A stretch of DNA of 64,000 nt from Saururus chinensis (lineage: Eukaryota; Streptophyta; Magnoliopsida; Piperales; Saururaceae), in contig CP141144.1 in the NCBI GenBank assembly GCA_035235625.1, positions 42,592,014 through 42,656,013 of the forward strand, read 5' to 3'. The position numbers were made by a program, and so were the translations under genes. The notes beneath the pieces are model-generated. The model did no database searches, had not been told where the DNA came from, and saw only the letters and a program-made list of their open reading frames with translations. Shown piece by piece: positions 34,037 through 47,500 of this stretch (positions within the stretch are counted from its first letter, which is position 1; each line of letters starts with the position of its first letter).

Positions 34037-35830
34037 TTACTTAATGACATCTAAGAGGGGAAGATTAATTTTGACTTGTTTGAAAGTCTCAAGAATATCA
34101 TTCATCCTAGCTATGTTCTTTCTAAATAGTGGGGCCATGTCAAGACACTGAGGAAAATGTGCCTTAGGGATATAAGATCCTCTGGAAGTGGTCTTAAACT
34201 GTGGCTCTGAGGAAGGGGAATGAGAGACTAACTCCTTTTCATGTGGTGAACTCACTTCTACTTGAGACTCATTAGGGACTGTCATCTCTAACTCTCTACT
34301 CATATCATCTGTCACTGATGTCCCTCTAACCTTATTGTCAACAATCCTCCCACGCCTAAGGGTCATTATAGATTGAACTTGTTCATTAAAGGGAGAAACT
34401 CCCTCTACCCGAAATTGACCTTTAGGGTTTTGTAGGGGCTAACTGGGCAATGTACCCATCTCTCTCCTATTAATAGCATTAGCTAATTATCCAATTTGGG
34501 TTTCTAGCTTTGCTATAGATTGTGTGTGGGAGTGAAGGATTTGAGTATGAGATTGTAGCTCTTGTAATGCATTCAAGACATTCTCTTCAAAACTAGGGCT
34601 CCTACTAGGTTGGACATATGGGGTTGCACTTGAGGTTGATAGATAGGAACTAGTGGAACTTGGAATGGTTGCCTATAGGTTAGTTGCCCATAACCCCTTA
34701 GTTTTGTGTTCGCCAAGAAAAGTTTGGATGATTCTTCTACCTATGGTTATATGTGTTTGAAAATAGATTATTCTCAGCCCTAGAGAAGGATTGGGTTGCA
34801 TTCACATGGTCTTAGACAAGCTTAGGAAATTGAGATGCAAAGGGACACCCATGATAGTATTGGCTGGGCTAAGGCATATTGTGCATGTATCTTGAGTGAA
34901 GGGAGTAGGCTGATAGGTTGAAGTCATAAGAAGGTTCATCTTCCTACTTAAAGTATCAATTTCGAAGGAGAGGTCTAATGGGTTTTAACTTCAGGGAAGC
35001 CACCCCTAAAGGGAGCATTGTTCAAGGTAGATAGTCCACTCTCATTTCTATTCAACACAGCATGTTGAAGAGAATTTTTACTCAAGTCCTCAAAAAGTTT
35101 CCATGCCTCATTTTTATTTTTTAACAAAAAGGTACCCCCACAACTTGCATCAACAAGATGACGGTTTTGTTTAGTAAGACCTTGATAAAAACATTACACT
35201 TGTTGCCACTTAGGGACAACATGATGGGGACACCTCCTAAGAAGGTTTTTCAGTTTATTCCAACTCTCATGAAATTGTTCAATGGGAAGCTGGGCAAAAG
35301 TAGTTATGGTCTTTCTAATTTGGTTGGACTTGCCTATGGGGAAGTACTTTTTGAGGAACTCTTATTGCATTTGGGCCCAAGTTGTGATGGTGTCTAGCTT
35401 TAATAAGTGAAATCATTCCTTAGCCATATCTTTCAATGTGAAAGGGAAAAGGCGAAGTTTAACAGCCTCATCGGTTAAATTTGAGAGCTTAAAAGTTGTG
35501 CATAGTTCCAAGAGGTCATCTAGGTGCCTATACTGGTTTTCATTACTAAGCCCATAAAAAGATAGAAGCATTTGAATGACATTGGGTTTAATTTCATAAT
35601 TTTGAGGAGTGACCGCTGGCAACCTAATGTATGAAGGAGAGGTGTGCTCATTGGGAGTGTAATACTCCCTTAGAGCTTTGAGTGGTGCATCTACAAACTA
35701 ATGTTCAACCATGATGGGGGTAGAAGTAGTGTGGGTGGAGGAATTGGTGGGAGAGTTTGGGGATGTAGGTCGAGGGGAACTCAACTCTCCTAGATGTCCG
35801 CACAAGCTCAGGGTTAAATGGTACTAATCG
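34037..35830 (-). pseudogene. gag of the gypsy element, interrupted
   Basis: Minus-strand frames with stops carry Gag-type sequence. At 35622-35413 are NYEIKPNVIQMLLSFYGLSN, HLDDLLELCTTFKL and VKLRLFPFTLKDMAKE, the hallmark block of plant gypsy capsid. Then come a W.QM..EFLKKYFP-like block, LPIEQFHESWNKLK and a low-complexity tail to 34037. Several in-frame stops and at least one frameshift separate the pieces. Confidence 0.75.
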
Positions 35831-36159
35831 GGGGAGCAAGGAGCGACGACCACGCATACACTAAAAACACACCACACAATGAAAAATATTACAAGGAAAA
35901 AAGTGAACAAAAATAACTAAGAATAAAGAGAGAAAAAAGATCTTGTAAACCGAAGAGAAGCACTATGTTTGCCAATGTCAACTTGTGACCACAAGTGTAG
36001 AAAGCACGGTCTTCAACTCAACCTACAAGATCAAAAATAAAGTAAGAAACTAAGAATTAACCTAGACAATAAATTAAACTGAAACTAAAGTATCTAGAGT
36101 AATCCTAATACTAATTTAGTAACAAATTAACACCGTCCCTGACAAAGGCGCCAAAAACT

Positions 36160-37259
36160 ATCTTCGACAATAGCACGAATCATCTACATTAAACTAGCTA
36201 TATGCATGACTCATCTAATCTTAGTATAATTCATCTGATTTATTAATTATATGAACATTAAAACTATTGCATGACCATCTCATCTAAATCACAGAAATTA
36301 GAATTGATGTAAATATCAAAATCACATCAATCTATAATCTACAAGACAATAAATCAACATATACTTGAATAAACATTAAAAGTCCTTCCATTAAAAAGAA
36401 AATCCTTGTCAAACAATTGTAATTATTCACAACTAAGATTTAAATTAAAAAGAAAAGAAACTGAAACTTATCTATAGCTTTATCAACTCCTAAGTAAAAG
36501 AAAATTTTAGCCTTCTATTGTAGAAGAAATCACTGGAATGTCTCTTGAAAGCTTTGAGTAATCTTCAATCTTCTTCTTCCTTTTTCTCTTTCTAAAATCT
36601 ACTGCAATCCTCCCAATTTCAAGCAAATATGTCTTTATAAAGGCAAAAGAATCGTAGGAAGAGGTTTAATATGAAAAGGACTCAAAATTGGCTTAAACTA
36701 GGAAATTATGCATTATCCCGATCTATCGCCCTGCATGCCAATTCGATCGCCTGAACTGTATTTTTCTTCAAAATCACGTTATCCCGATCTATCACCCTTA
36801 CAACCCATTCGATCAACTATATTGTTTTTGCAACCAGGATAGTTTTCCTAGATAGTCCATATTCTTGTCCAGTTTTTTTACTCCGTTCATTAGCTCTTTC
36901 TTTCATGTCAATATTAGTTTCCAACTTGTTTGTAACTCCGAAAAGTTATCCAAATCATTTTAAAGTGTGTCAAGAATATTCTAAATTATTCCAAACATCG
37001 TTCAAGTACTTCGATAAGCACACATTACCTATAAAACATTAAAACATCACATTTTAGACATGTAGAATGTAATTAAAATCCCAACTTTATTTAAATACAT
37101 GCCTAAACTACTAATAACTTCCAATTAATTAATAATTAAACTAAAATATTAATATCTATCTTAATCTAAATAAACCATAACTAACTATAAATTAACCTAA
37201 TATATACTAGTAAATAAGATAAAAGGCATAGAAAATAGATTTATATTTTATACTTATCA
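36160..37259 (-). repeat. putative 5' LTR of the gypsy element
   Basis: AT-rich, starting TGATAAG on the minus strand and ending just before the TTTTTGGCGCC primer-site-like stretch. The boundary at the primer side is uncertain by some tens of bases, and no second copy is present to confirm it. Confidence 0.5.
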
Positions 37260-39429
37260 GTAGGAACAATGATGCTTATGTTATACATGGTGTTTATGAA
37301 TAGTTATACATGAACATGTTGGATGACATGGGTTTGATTATGCAGGGTGAATGTGGATATTGAGATATAATTATACATAATCTAAATATTGAGAATAAAT
37401 TCATACAGGATGTGATTGTTATAATAAGATTCATATAATTACACATGATGTGTATATATTTTATAAACTATGGATGAACCCATGATACACAGGTGGCATG
37501 ATTATGTGCTTATGGAATATGGGTTACATTATGATATTCAGGTAGCATGAGTATATGTTTATGAAATGCATTATACATCATGATATACAGGTGACATGAA
37601 TAATTGTGATTAGTCCCATGATGAATGGGTGTGGTGAATGAACATGTGATAAATATTATATTAATAATGTTTGTGATATTATCATGAGTTTACTTTTCGT
37701 ATTAAAAACCATTGTTGAGCAAAAGCTCACCCCTCAAGATCTATTCACTCTTGGTCAGTATAACTCTTTCATCAGTCTTACACTGTCTGAGGCCCTTCTT
37801 TGGTTAACTTCACATTGTTCACATAGTGCCAAACGAATTCAAATTGGAGCATCCAACACTCACTCCATCCCAATAAGTTAGTGATAACAATATCTTCCAC
37901 AAAAGGCCTTCCACTACCGAATGAGCTATTATAATAAACAAACTCAACTAAATGGCAAGTGTTGTTCCAAAGAGCCCTTCTAAACGAAAGCACAGCCACA
38001 CGTCAAGTTCTTTGATGTTAGAATACTTATCTCTGAACAACCATTGACCAAAGGGTGGAATGGATAACAACAAACTTCATTAACCAGTCCACAATGAACT
38101 CTTTCAAAGCTTAAAATCATCCTACTGAGTCGACAACATTGTCTTAGTAATATCCTCCTCCTAAACTCTCAACCAATCATAATTTGAGCTCAAATCAATC
38201 CTAAAAAATCATTAGTTGACCGTTACTTATGATAATGGTCCTCATGCCTGGGCAAGAGACTTATTCTTGAAAGTCGTCTAGTTTAACATTTGGTAGTCGA
38301 TGCGTAATTGGAAGGACTTTCTTCGCAGACAAAACCAACGTACTACACAAGGAGATGTGCTCAGTCAAGTGGAACTGTTGACCATATATTCTGCCAACTC
38401 CCCTTTTTTGTTCAATCCATTCTAATGCATCATCCTCCATGATGCCCTAGAGATATGGAGTGCACTAGACACTAACTCCCAAATGAACAACACCTCTCTT
38501 TCTCAGTCGGAAACCTCAATAAGTCAACAAAGAACATGTCGGAAATACCCCTAACAATGCCCAGCTGATTTAGACTAAATCCCGAAAGCAGCCTCTCAAA
38601 CAAACTCACTGAAAGGCTCTACAACCTTTAGTAGTGCAATTCCTTGCCTCATGGCTGATTGTTCTCGAATGCCCTGGATACAATCACTCTAACCATCAGG
38701 GGACTTAAACATCCATTGTTTCTTATGGAGGCCTGCAGCTTCTTGCTGCACCACCAACCAAACACCAATCCAAAACAAGTCAACACTCTCTTGCTGAGAC
38801 TCTTGAGATAATAACCACAACACCAACAAGTGCTGAAACAATTAACTCCAAACTGTTTACCATCATGGAGGCTTGGAACTCTTCCAAAAATCCACTCATA
38901 TTCACAATTCACCAAAAGGGAATGAAGTAGATTTCAAATTTCATTCCTTACCTTTTCCCTTGCAAACAATAAAACGTGCTTCAACCTTTTCAACAATGAA
39001 GGTCATGTAAAAATATTCCCCAAATAACCCTCACAGCTCTCCTTTTTGGTTAGAGATTGACCAATTCAAAAGTAGGTATGTTTGACAGATTTTCACTGAT
39101 CACTTTTGTCTTCTGTCATAGCATAGGTGGCCTTAACACACTCCAGTCATCAGGAATATGTAAAACCTCAACAACTACTTCATATTATCAAATCACCCCG
39201 TAACCACCTTTGGTTCTCTTTGCAGGCAACGGGGGTGAGAGTTAACCCTCCAATACTCTCCAAGTTATTAAACTCCAACTTGACTTTGCTTATATGCAAA
39301 AAGAAGTGGAATCAGGGGAAAAATCTTCACCTAGATTCCCTCCAACCAAGCTTACTCTTACATGCCACAACTCTAGACTTGCAACTGTTATGAACTTGTA
39401 GTCAGACTACCTAGGCTCCAATACCAATT
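37260..39429 (-). mobile_element. internal region of a minus-strand long-LTR element (non-coding)
   Basis: Immediately left of the LTR ending at 39430 the minus strand reads aaTTGGTATTGGAGCCTA (39412-39429). This is a near match to the 3' end complement of initiator tRNA-Met used as primer site by many retrotransposons. The following 1.6-2.1 kb shows no gag or pol; short frames (38649-38915, 39127-39393) are unrecognised. A long LTR with a non-coding interior is the plan of LARD-type elements. The 3' LTR is not seen; the 37.3-37.8 kb part may belong to another fragment. Confidence 0.5.
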
Positions 39430-39802
39430 TGTCACGCCAAGGGTTTTCCATGCATTTAAATTAAAATTTTACTAAAATTTTGTTTCAAAATATGGATGTA
39501 AGGAAAGGAAACAACAAAATTCAAAATATATGAAAACCATTTTTATAAATTAGTCTATAGTACAACCAAACCAACATTCTTAACTGTGACCCAAAACAAA
39601 ATATAAAGGTGAAACCTACCATGACCATGGTTGTTAAAAACAAATACACTCCACGCATCTTTGAGTACAATTTCTTCAACTGTCTAAGATCTAAATCGTA
39701 CATATATGCACAAGTCCAGAAAAATAATACAAAGAACTCTCACCTTACTCAATACATGAGATTGTGGCATCAAAAATAATATAACCTCACTACGAGTCCA
39801 CG
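39430..39802 (-). mobile_element. long LTR (minus strand), 3' end part, split by a younger LTR
   Basis: On the minus strand it ends CCCTTGGCGTGACA at 39430, next to the primer site. Its sequence parallels the last 400 bp of the LTR at 39803-44558 in matching order (for example ttttgatgccacaatctcatgtattgag against tttgtgtcatgatctaatgaa). It continues at 44559. Confidence 0.75.
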
Positions 39803-42800
39803 TGTTATGTCCAAGATTTTGTTACAATTTTTTGTGATTTTTCTACTATTTTTCTGATAAATTTTTAGTGTGAAAATGCAACACTTTGGCATATTTTGCC
39901 TCGGTATTCATACTCATAGAGTCAAGTGTGGGGTTCAGTCATAGGCCGCATGCCTAGACACGCACTTATTGCATGAAAAATTGAGAGACAATGAGAGTGC
40001 AGAAGATAAGGGAAAGAAAAACAAATAGTGAAAACCTCAGGCTCAGGCTCGTTCGTTCTGGAATCACCTAGAGCTATCTGTCATTCTGGATGAGCCAAAG
40101 AGGCGCCACAGGCTAGGTGTCGTTCGGCCTCGGCCTGGCCACTGCCATGTGATGGCGAGGCCGCCTCCCCAACCTAGTTTGACCCATGTTAGCTCCTCCC
40201 CTATTTCCCCCAGTCCCACCTCACTCTCTCTGTCTCGTGATTTGGTGGCACCGGCGATGGCCAATGGGCTCCACCCAGGCTCCGTCTGGCCAGCCATGGG
40301 CAGGCAATGGCAAGGCCGGCCGCTAGCCAGCTCCGTCAGTCCTCGAGTGAGCTCCGTCCCCTGTTAGTTTTCTCCTCCTCTCTCTATTGTGATTGTGCCA
40401 CCGCCGTTGTGGGCCGGCCGGCAATGGCTTCACCTTGGGCTAGATACCGCGAGAGGCCATCCCTCCCGGCCCCAGTGGACCTCCTCTCTGCTGCCCCATC
40501 CTCTTTTCTCCCCCTCTGCCCCTATTTTCAGCCCCCTCTATTTCATTTTATTCTGTCTCAGCCATTGGCCGGTAAGGGCTGGCCCACTGCCTACAGTTTA
40601 GCCCCGGGCTGGTGACGACGATGAGCCACCTGTCCTGGCTTCACTTGACCTACAGCCGCCCCACTCCTCTTTCCCCTCTCTGCCCTATTTTTGTTCGCCG
40701 GTGCTATGTTTTGGTGAAATAGTAGTTACCGGCAGTGAGCCATGGTCGACCGGACCTCCATCTGAGCCCTCCTTGGTCTGGTGATGGCGATGGGTTACCC
40801 CTTGGGGCCCAATTATTCCTCTGCCCTTCCTTTTTCCTCTGGCCACATACTTTCGTCCTCCTATGTTTTGGTTGTGACAAAATTTGAGGTTGTGTTGGAG
40901 AGAGAGCTAGCCTTTGGCTGACCCCCCGCCAACCTTGGGCTAGCGATGGTAGGACTGCCGCCCTAGCCCAGCCCTACCACTCGTGACCATTTTCTGGTCA
41001 TTTGTTTTCGATTTGTGCTTGTTTTGGGTGTTTCAACTACTTCCGCGAGTTGGATGTTGGACCTAGCCAAATGGACCTTTGTCTGGCTCTGCCCCGGCCA
41101 GGAGATGCGAGTAGGCTACTCCTCCGGGCCTTGTTCAACCTCTGTCCCCTCTGCTTTGTCAGAACCAGATCCACATCTCTCGCTCGAGTGTTCTGTTCAG
41201 TTAGAAAAATAGGGTATTTGCTCCTCACTGTGTTGTGTGTTCATTGTGTCACCACTACCATTGGCCGTCACCTTTGGCCGGAGATAGTTCCTCTTGGCCA
41301 CTAGGGCCACAATGGAGCCAGCTAGAGCCACGGGTAACCCCTGCTCCTCATGCCCCAGGGTTTTCCATCCATTTGGGCCATTGTAGCATCCTTGGATGCC
41401 GAACACCCTCTAAACCACCATACTTCAGCGAGTCTTAGCCTGGAGATGGTTGGCCACCCTAGCGTGGCACCACACCTCTTCTTTCGGCATGAGTCAGGCT
41501 CCCCTTTTGCCAATTATGTATTTGACCTTGCTATAGAGAGCGCCACGTGTTGCCCCTTTACTGCCTACCCCTGTTGGACGTCGATTGGCCTTTAGTTGGC
41601 CAACCTCAAGACAACAACGGAAAAGGCCGTCTTGTGGGTCACCACCCTTGGGCATGGTTCTACCACCCTTATGAGCTTTAGGCCAACACTGTCTAGCCCT
41701 CTCCCCCTCCCTTTGGCCGTGTGTGCAAGTAGTCAAGCGTGCGATTTAGGGTTTAGGTGTCGCGTTTACGCAGCCTGACCATTGGATGGCTCTACCATCG
41801 AATGGAGTTGACATTAGAGTCCTCCACTACCTCTCCTCTATCCTTGAATGTCACCCCACACCCTCCACCCTTATGTGGGCCCTTGTAAATGAGAAATCAA
41901 CACCGTTGGGTGCTATCCATGACCGATTTCGATGTCTTGCAGCCGACTGAGTATTCCTTCGCCGCAGGCCGACCTTCTATGAGTACACCCTCAACTTTTG
42001 GTTGCATCTACCACTTGTTGGAATGACCTTTCTTCTGGCCGCCCCTAGTGTGCCTCTGTGCATCGGGATTTTTTGCATTGACTTCTGACACCCCGTTTAG
42101 CCGTGATTACTTTTGGCTCATCTTAAACCCTTGTGACAGAAGCTCTCTGAACTTTAAAAATGTTTTGGACGCCAACTCCGCCATCGATGCCCCCACCGTC
42201 TTGTGTTTGCCATCAAACATCATAGGTACGAGATAGGGGAGCTTTGAAGTCATAATTTCATGATAGAATGCTTTGAATGAGTAGTAGCAAGCCATGATTG
42301 CATGATTTTATGCATGTAAGCATGACTATATTGTATGATTGATATATGTAGAATATGTATGTGCAAGTGGTAGCTAGTTAGTATGTTGATAAGTTATATA
42401 TGTGGACTATGTGTGTGGGCAGAAGCTTGGGTGATAAATGGTAAGAGGTGAAGGAAGAGGAAGATGGTGAACATGAGTTTGACGGGCGTGGATTGGAGCG
42501 GATTGGTTTGATTTGGCTTGGAGCATACGTTAGGGGTTGGATAGGTAAGAGGACTTAGGCTTGGAGCCTTATTGGGGTTTATTAGACAGTAAGAGCATGC
42601 ATAATTTTACAAGCATAACATTCAAATTATGAAGTAAAAAGTAAGCATAATAAGTAAAATAATAAGTACGAGGGGCATAACGGGGATCTACTATGAGGAG
42701 CTCAGTTTGATGATGCCAAGTAAGATGTTTTGGTCGTAAGGTAGATGACAGGGATTGTATGTATACGTAAGGATTTGTGTATGGTGAGCTATGTTGTGAG

Positions 42801-44558
42801 TTGGATGGGTTAAGTAAATTATGCTGCCTCGATGAACTAGGGTTTTGGATTGGGTTTAGCTTCAATTTGATCTGTGGAGCACTATGAGTTTTATGGCATA
42901 ATTGTACCACATAACTTACTTAATTCAAACTTGAATTATAAGAAAGGCTATTGATAGCATTGTGAGTTTGAGACCTAAGGGTTTTGATTGATTAAGTTCC
43001 ATATTTGAGCTAGCTGATAATGAGTCGGCTGAGCATTTCTTATGTCTTGCCATGGTGTTTATCCTACGAGATTTTATCTATGTGTTGTATAGACCACCAG
43101 ACATCAGATGCTCTGTTGAGAGTGATATATATTTTTGATTTGGTCTGTGTGCTGAATTAAGCCCAGACATTTAATGCTCTATTGAGAGCGCTGTATGATT
43201 TCAGCCCAAGAGTGGCATTGTATTATTTATGTCCAAGAGTGACACTGCACTATAAGACCCCTAGAGTGTGGGCAATTGTATGACCCCTTATGCATGGGCG
43301 TTATGTTTGCACTCAAGTAAGTAGTATCATGGACCTGCTCTTACCTATTTGATCCTGTGCCCCATGAGCATTGGTGTGCTTTGCCTTCTCAAAAGTCCAT
43401 GGTGTCTGGTCACTCCCAGGAGGTTAAGGTGTTGCCCTAGTGGCATTCTTTTCCTTTTAAATATGCCTTGCCTTCTCAAAAGTCCATGGGTCGAGTCACT
43501 CCCCGGAGGTTAAGGTGTTGCCCTGGTGGCATTCTTTTCCTTTTAGACGCTAGAGCTTGTAAATGGCAATAAGCTTCTATCATAGATAGTATGTGTACGA
43601 TTGAATGAGTAAATACATATATTTTTTAGTAAGTGTAAGTTTCTGAGTAAAACTGTAAGAGTATGATTCTGAGCAAGACTGTAAGTGTATGATTCTGAGA
43701 AGGACTATAAGTTTAAGATTGTACAAGTAAGGTCATACGAGTATGTGCAAGGTACATGAGTAAGCATATGATTGTACAAGTAAGGTTGTGCGAGAATGTG
43801 TAAGGTATATGAGCAAGCATACAATTTTACAAGTAAGTTGTAAGACCCTCATTAAGGCTGTTTGTGTAAGTTTGGTTTGATGGTGTGTTATGGGTAATTA
43901 TATGCATATGTATATGTTTATTATATGTTGTCTGCTTCATGTTTGAGTTACATAAATGCATATATTTATGAATTTAATGAGTTTACTATTTAAAACTCCC
44001 CTACAGGGAATTTTCCTATTGAGTATGAAAATACTCATTACCCTATTTTTTAGCCCCGTTGTTCGGGAGGCTTTTATAGGTTCTTGACAGAGAGCTCCTG
44101 GAGATGGATACTCATTTCTATAGTGGATTGTTTCTCCTTTGACTCAACTATACTTGACTCATTGCAAGTATTTTTTTGTGTCATGATCTAATGAATTGGG
44201 TGAGATGAGAAGTACGGTATTTATATATTCTGGACTTTTAATTTGGATCAAACTATGGACTGTTATGGGACTTGCACTCAAGGATTCATAGGAAAGATTT
44301 ATATTTAAAATCTATGATCATGGTAATTAATTTGTATGTTTGTTTTCGAGTAGTGTTTGAAGATATTTGGTTTGGCCGTGCAATGTTTGATTGAATGAGG
44401 AAAATTTTGGATGGAAAAATTGATGTGTGGTGTTTTAAATTAAAAACTATTTTCATAGGTTTTGTATTCCATAATTTTTCCCAGATTTACAGTTGTTATA
44501 TTGTAAAAAAATTTCTTGATTTTTCAAGAAAATGTTATGAAAAATCTCGGGCATTACA
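39803..44558 (+). mobile_element. solo LTR (4.76 kb) nested in an older LTR of the same superfamily
   Basis: It begins TGTTATGTCCAAG and ends TCGGGCATTACA, flanked by CCACG (39798-39802) and CCACT (44559-44563), a 5-bp duplication with one mismatch. The interrupted LTR is recognisable on both sides in opposite orientation. The first half contains a long GC-rich segment (about 40,050-42,200). The second half has landmark words shared with the LTR at 52385-56842, such as gagtatgaaaatactcattaccc. No primer site or coding domain is present. Frames within it are compositional. Confidence 0.82.
43383..43553. repeat. about 85-bp tandem duplication inside the LTR
   Basis: tgccttctcaaaagtccatg through ggaggttaaggtgttgccct and ggcattcttttcctttta occurs twice, starting near 43383 and 43468. 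A related module is duplicated independently in the LTR at 55.6 kb. Confidence 0.85.
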
Positions 44559-47500
44559 CCACTGCACACTAAGTTCGAGGAAGAGCAATCCACCATAGGG
44601 AACCAAGTCAAATCCAAAAAGCTCATGGTCAAACTTGCAATAGCCTCTAGACCAAGGGGGCTAAAAATAGGGAAAATGAGTATTTTCATACTCAATAGGG
44701 GAAACAAATCAATGAACTTCATAAGTCCATAAATATGTATTCATGCAACTTCACATGAAACAAGAAATACATGCATGCAACATAACCAAATTGTCTCACG
44801 CATAAACTATCGAACTAGCCGAACTAACACTTACTCCTACGATTACTCTTATGACATACTCTTATGCTTACACTCTAAATCAGAGTCCTACTAATTTATT
44901 CGTACAATCATATGCTTATCCATACAACTTACACATACTAGTGCGACCTTACTCGTACAATTTTACTCTTACTCAGAAGCTTACTCTTACCGTCCTCCTT
45001 AGAAGCTCACACTTACACTTACTCTGAATCTTACACACACAACTTACTTAAAATCTAATACATACAACTTACTCTTACTATTGTACACATACTATTGATA
45101 ACTAAAGCTCATTACAATTAATAAGCTCCAATGTCGAAAAGGAAAGGAATGTCGCTGGGGCGTCACCTTAACCTCTAGGGACGCCATGGACTTTTCTGAA
45201 TGTAAGGCACACTTGTGCTCATGGGGCACAGGATCAAATAGGTAAGGGTAGATCCATGATACTACTTACCTGAGCGTGCAAATGTCCACTCTCTAGGGGC
45301 CATATAGTGCCATTCTTGGGCAGAACATACAATGTCATCCATAGGCTGAAAGACATACAATGCCCACAAAGGGCAAAAACTTACAACACTCTCAACAGAG
45401 CATCAAACATTAGAGTTGAAATAGAGCACAAAGACCAAATCCTGCAGGATAATATCATGGCTAGACCTAGAAGGGCGCTCAGCTGCTTATATATCAGCTA
45501 GCTCAAACATGGAACTTAATCTGTTGAAACCCTCAATCTCGAACTCATAATGTAATTAAATTAGGGTTACTTATGATTTGAGTTCATATTATGTAATGTA
45601 TGTATAATTATGCCCAGAACTACTTCAATTTTACCCATTCTGAAGCTCTCTAACCCGCAAGGGCAACATACTTCACCTTACACATCCAACCCATACTCCT
45701 AATTCGCCCTTACCCTTATAGTCTTACGGATTTTCAAATACCCTAACTTTATCGTACTCAACTCCATATCAGCATATGCATACCCTCAACAACTTTCGGC
45801 CTTACACCCCACACCATCCACCTTAAAACTAAATCATCTTAATCGAACTCCCCAAATAATACCCCTCATATATAAATTCAGTCATCAAACCCTTACTAAT
45901 TCCTTACTCGATCGTACATTATGTGTGTACAATTGTGCTATCAACTCTTACTAACTCACAATCCCCCAAAGACACACTGAACCTTAAGTCTTCTAAGTCC
46001 CTACATCCGTTAGGTTTCCTACTCATTGCTCCAACTTACCATTCGATTCAATCCAAGCCAATCCTCTATTCTCATCAAGTATGATCTTCACCCACCAATC
46101 TTATGTCTTCCAACACCCAACACACTACTGTAATTTCTACATCATAGTCCATGAAACACCCCTTTGACAGACTTACAATCAAATGCACATACTTGTGCCC
46201 ATCAACCACACAAGATGTATCACGCGCTCTAATCACTTACATATAACTCACCAACAACTTACTATCCTACCCTTAGTCTTTACTAGTGCATGCATAGTTT
46301 ACATACATAAAACATGCTCATTTAATCAACATTTATCATGCAAAGCATTGAGTTACAAACTCCCAACATGCTACTACATAATCAAAGCATGCTATCATGA
46401 AATTACCAATTTAAGGTCCCCCACCTCGTAATCCACACAAGTTTGATGGTGAGCACATGACAGTGGTGGCATTGATGGCCAACTCGGTGGCCAAAAGCAT
46501 CACGCTGAGAGAGCTGCTGTTCCGAGGATTTTTTGAGACACTAGAATTAATCTTAGCAAGGTTGGGCTAATTTCACTCTAAGTAAATGATTAGGTGCACT
46601 AGGCGGTCGGCCACAAGGTCATGCCACGAGAAAGGGCAAATGCAACCACAAACGGGGGGTAGCTAATTAGAGGTCAGTCAACAGCTAAAAACACTTTGTT
46701 GGCCATAAATGCTAAAATTGACTGCGGACCACACCTTGCAGCAATGATTTTGAATTGTCAAAGCCTCACAAAAGAGTGGAGGGCTTGGTTGCTTACTCAC
46801 GAACATAGAAGAGGCAGATGAGGGCTTTGACAATCATATTTGACTAGTGATGGTATCGGTCAATTATCAAACACCGCAAAGGTGGTGTCTTTCACATAAA
46901 CTACACACTCGACCACAAATGCTCACAAAAAAAGGGCAACCCAAGGGGAGGATAGGTTGTTAGTGCGTCCCAATGCGACTCAAGCTGGTGGGAGTAGGAA
47001 CCAACCACTCACAGGTGGGATTGGTTGTCAAACAACATATACATGTGCTATCACTGCCAAACCTTAAAAAGGGTGGTCTTTTAGGAGGTTGAGGTGGTCA
47101 ATCACGAGAGAGGTGGGGTTCACCAGAGGCTATCCCCCAAACAAACATTGAGGCGCTAAGGCCCGAAGTAGGTGACCAACAAAGGCAATGACATCTCCTA
47201 TCGCCACCCACAACTAAAACTATTGTGCAGGTGATTGTGCATCAAGCACGGCTCATGGAGGAGAATCTGGGCATGGAAACATTCAAGCCTTCTCTAGCTT
47301 GAGGCCAGTGGTGACAATGCTACTTCCCTTTGGAAGGGCCGGGAACTTGGAACTCTTTCCTGTAGGTTCTGGGTCATGCTTAAGGGAAAGTGGGGGTGCA
47401 GAAGTGGAATCGGGCCAAAAGTGCTCGCCCTTACTGTCGTTGGGCCAAGGTAGAGCCCATGACGATCAAATATGCAGCCCAAGTCTACACAGTGCTAGGC

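Larger units (their letters stand above)
31561..37259 (-). mobile_element. non-autonomous Ty3/gypsy element with gag and protease only
   Basis: On the minus strand: a putative 5' LTR from 37259 (TGATAAGTAT) to about 36160, then a GGCGCC-centred primer-site-like stretch (36145-36158). After that come gag pieces (35830-34040) and a protease frame (33973-33314). A long non-coding tail ends with ttttgctcgaggactagtaaaa (31563-31584 complement), a landmark that precedes the 3' LTR in related plant elements. No reverse transcriptase, RNase H or integrase is present between protease and tail. The 3' LTR is missing. Confidence 0.75.

Noticed and set aside
41002..41778. Several overlapping ORFs of 60-100 codons on both strands
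   Set aside because: GC-rich part of the nested LTR; no domain and no preference for one frame.
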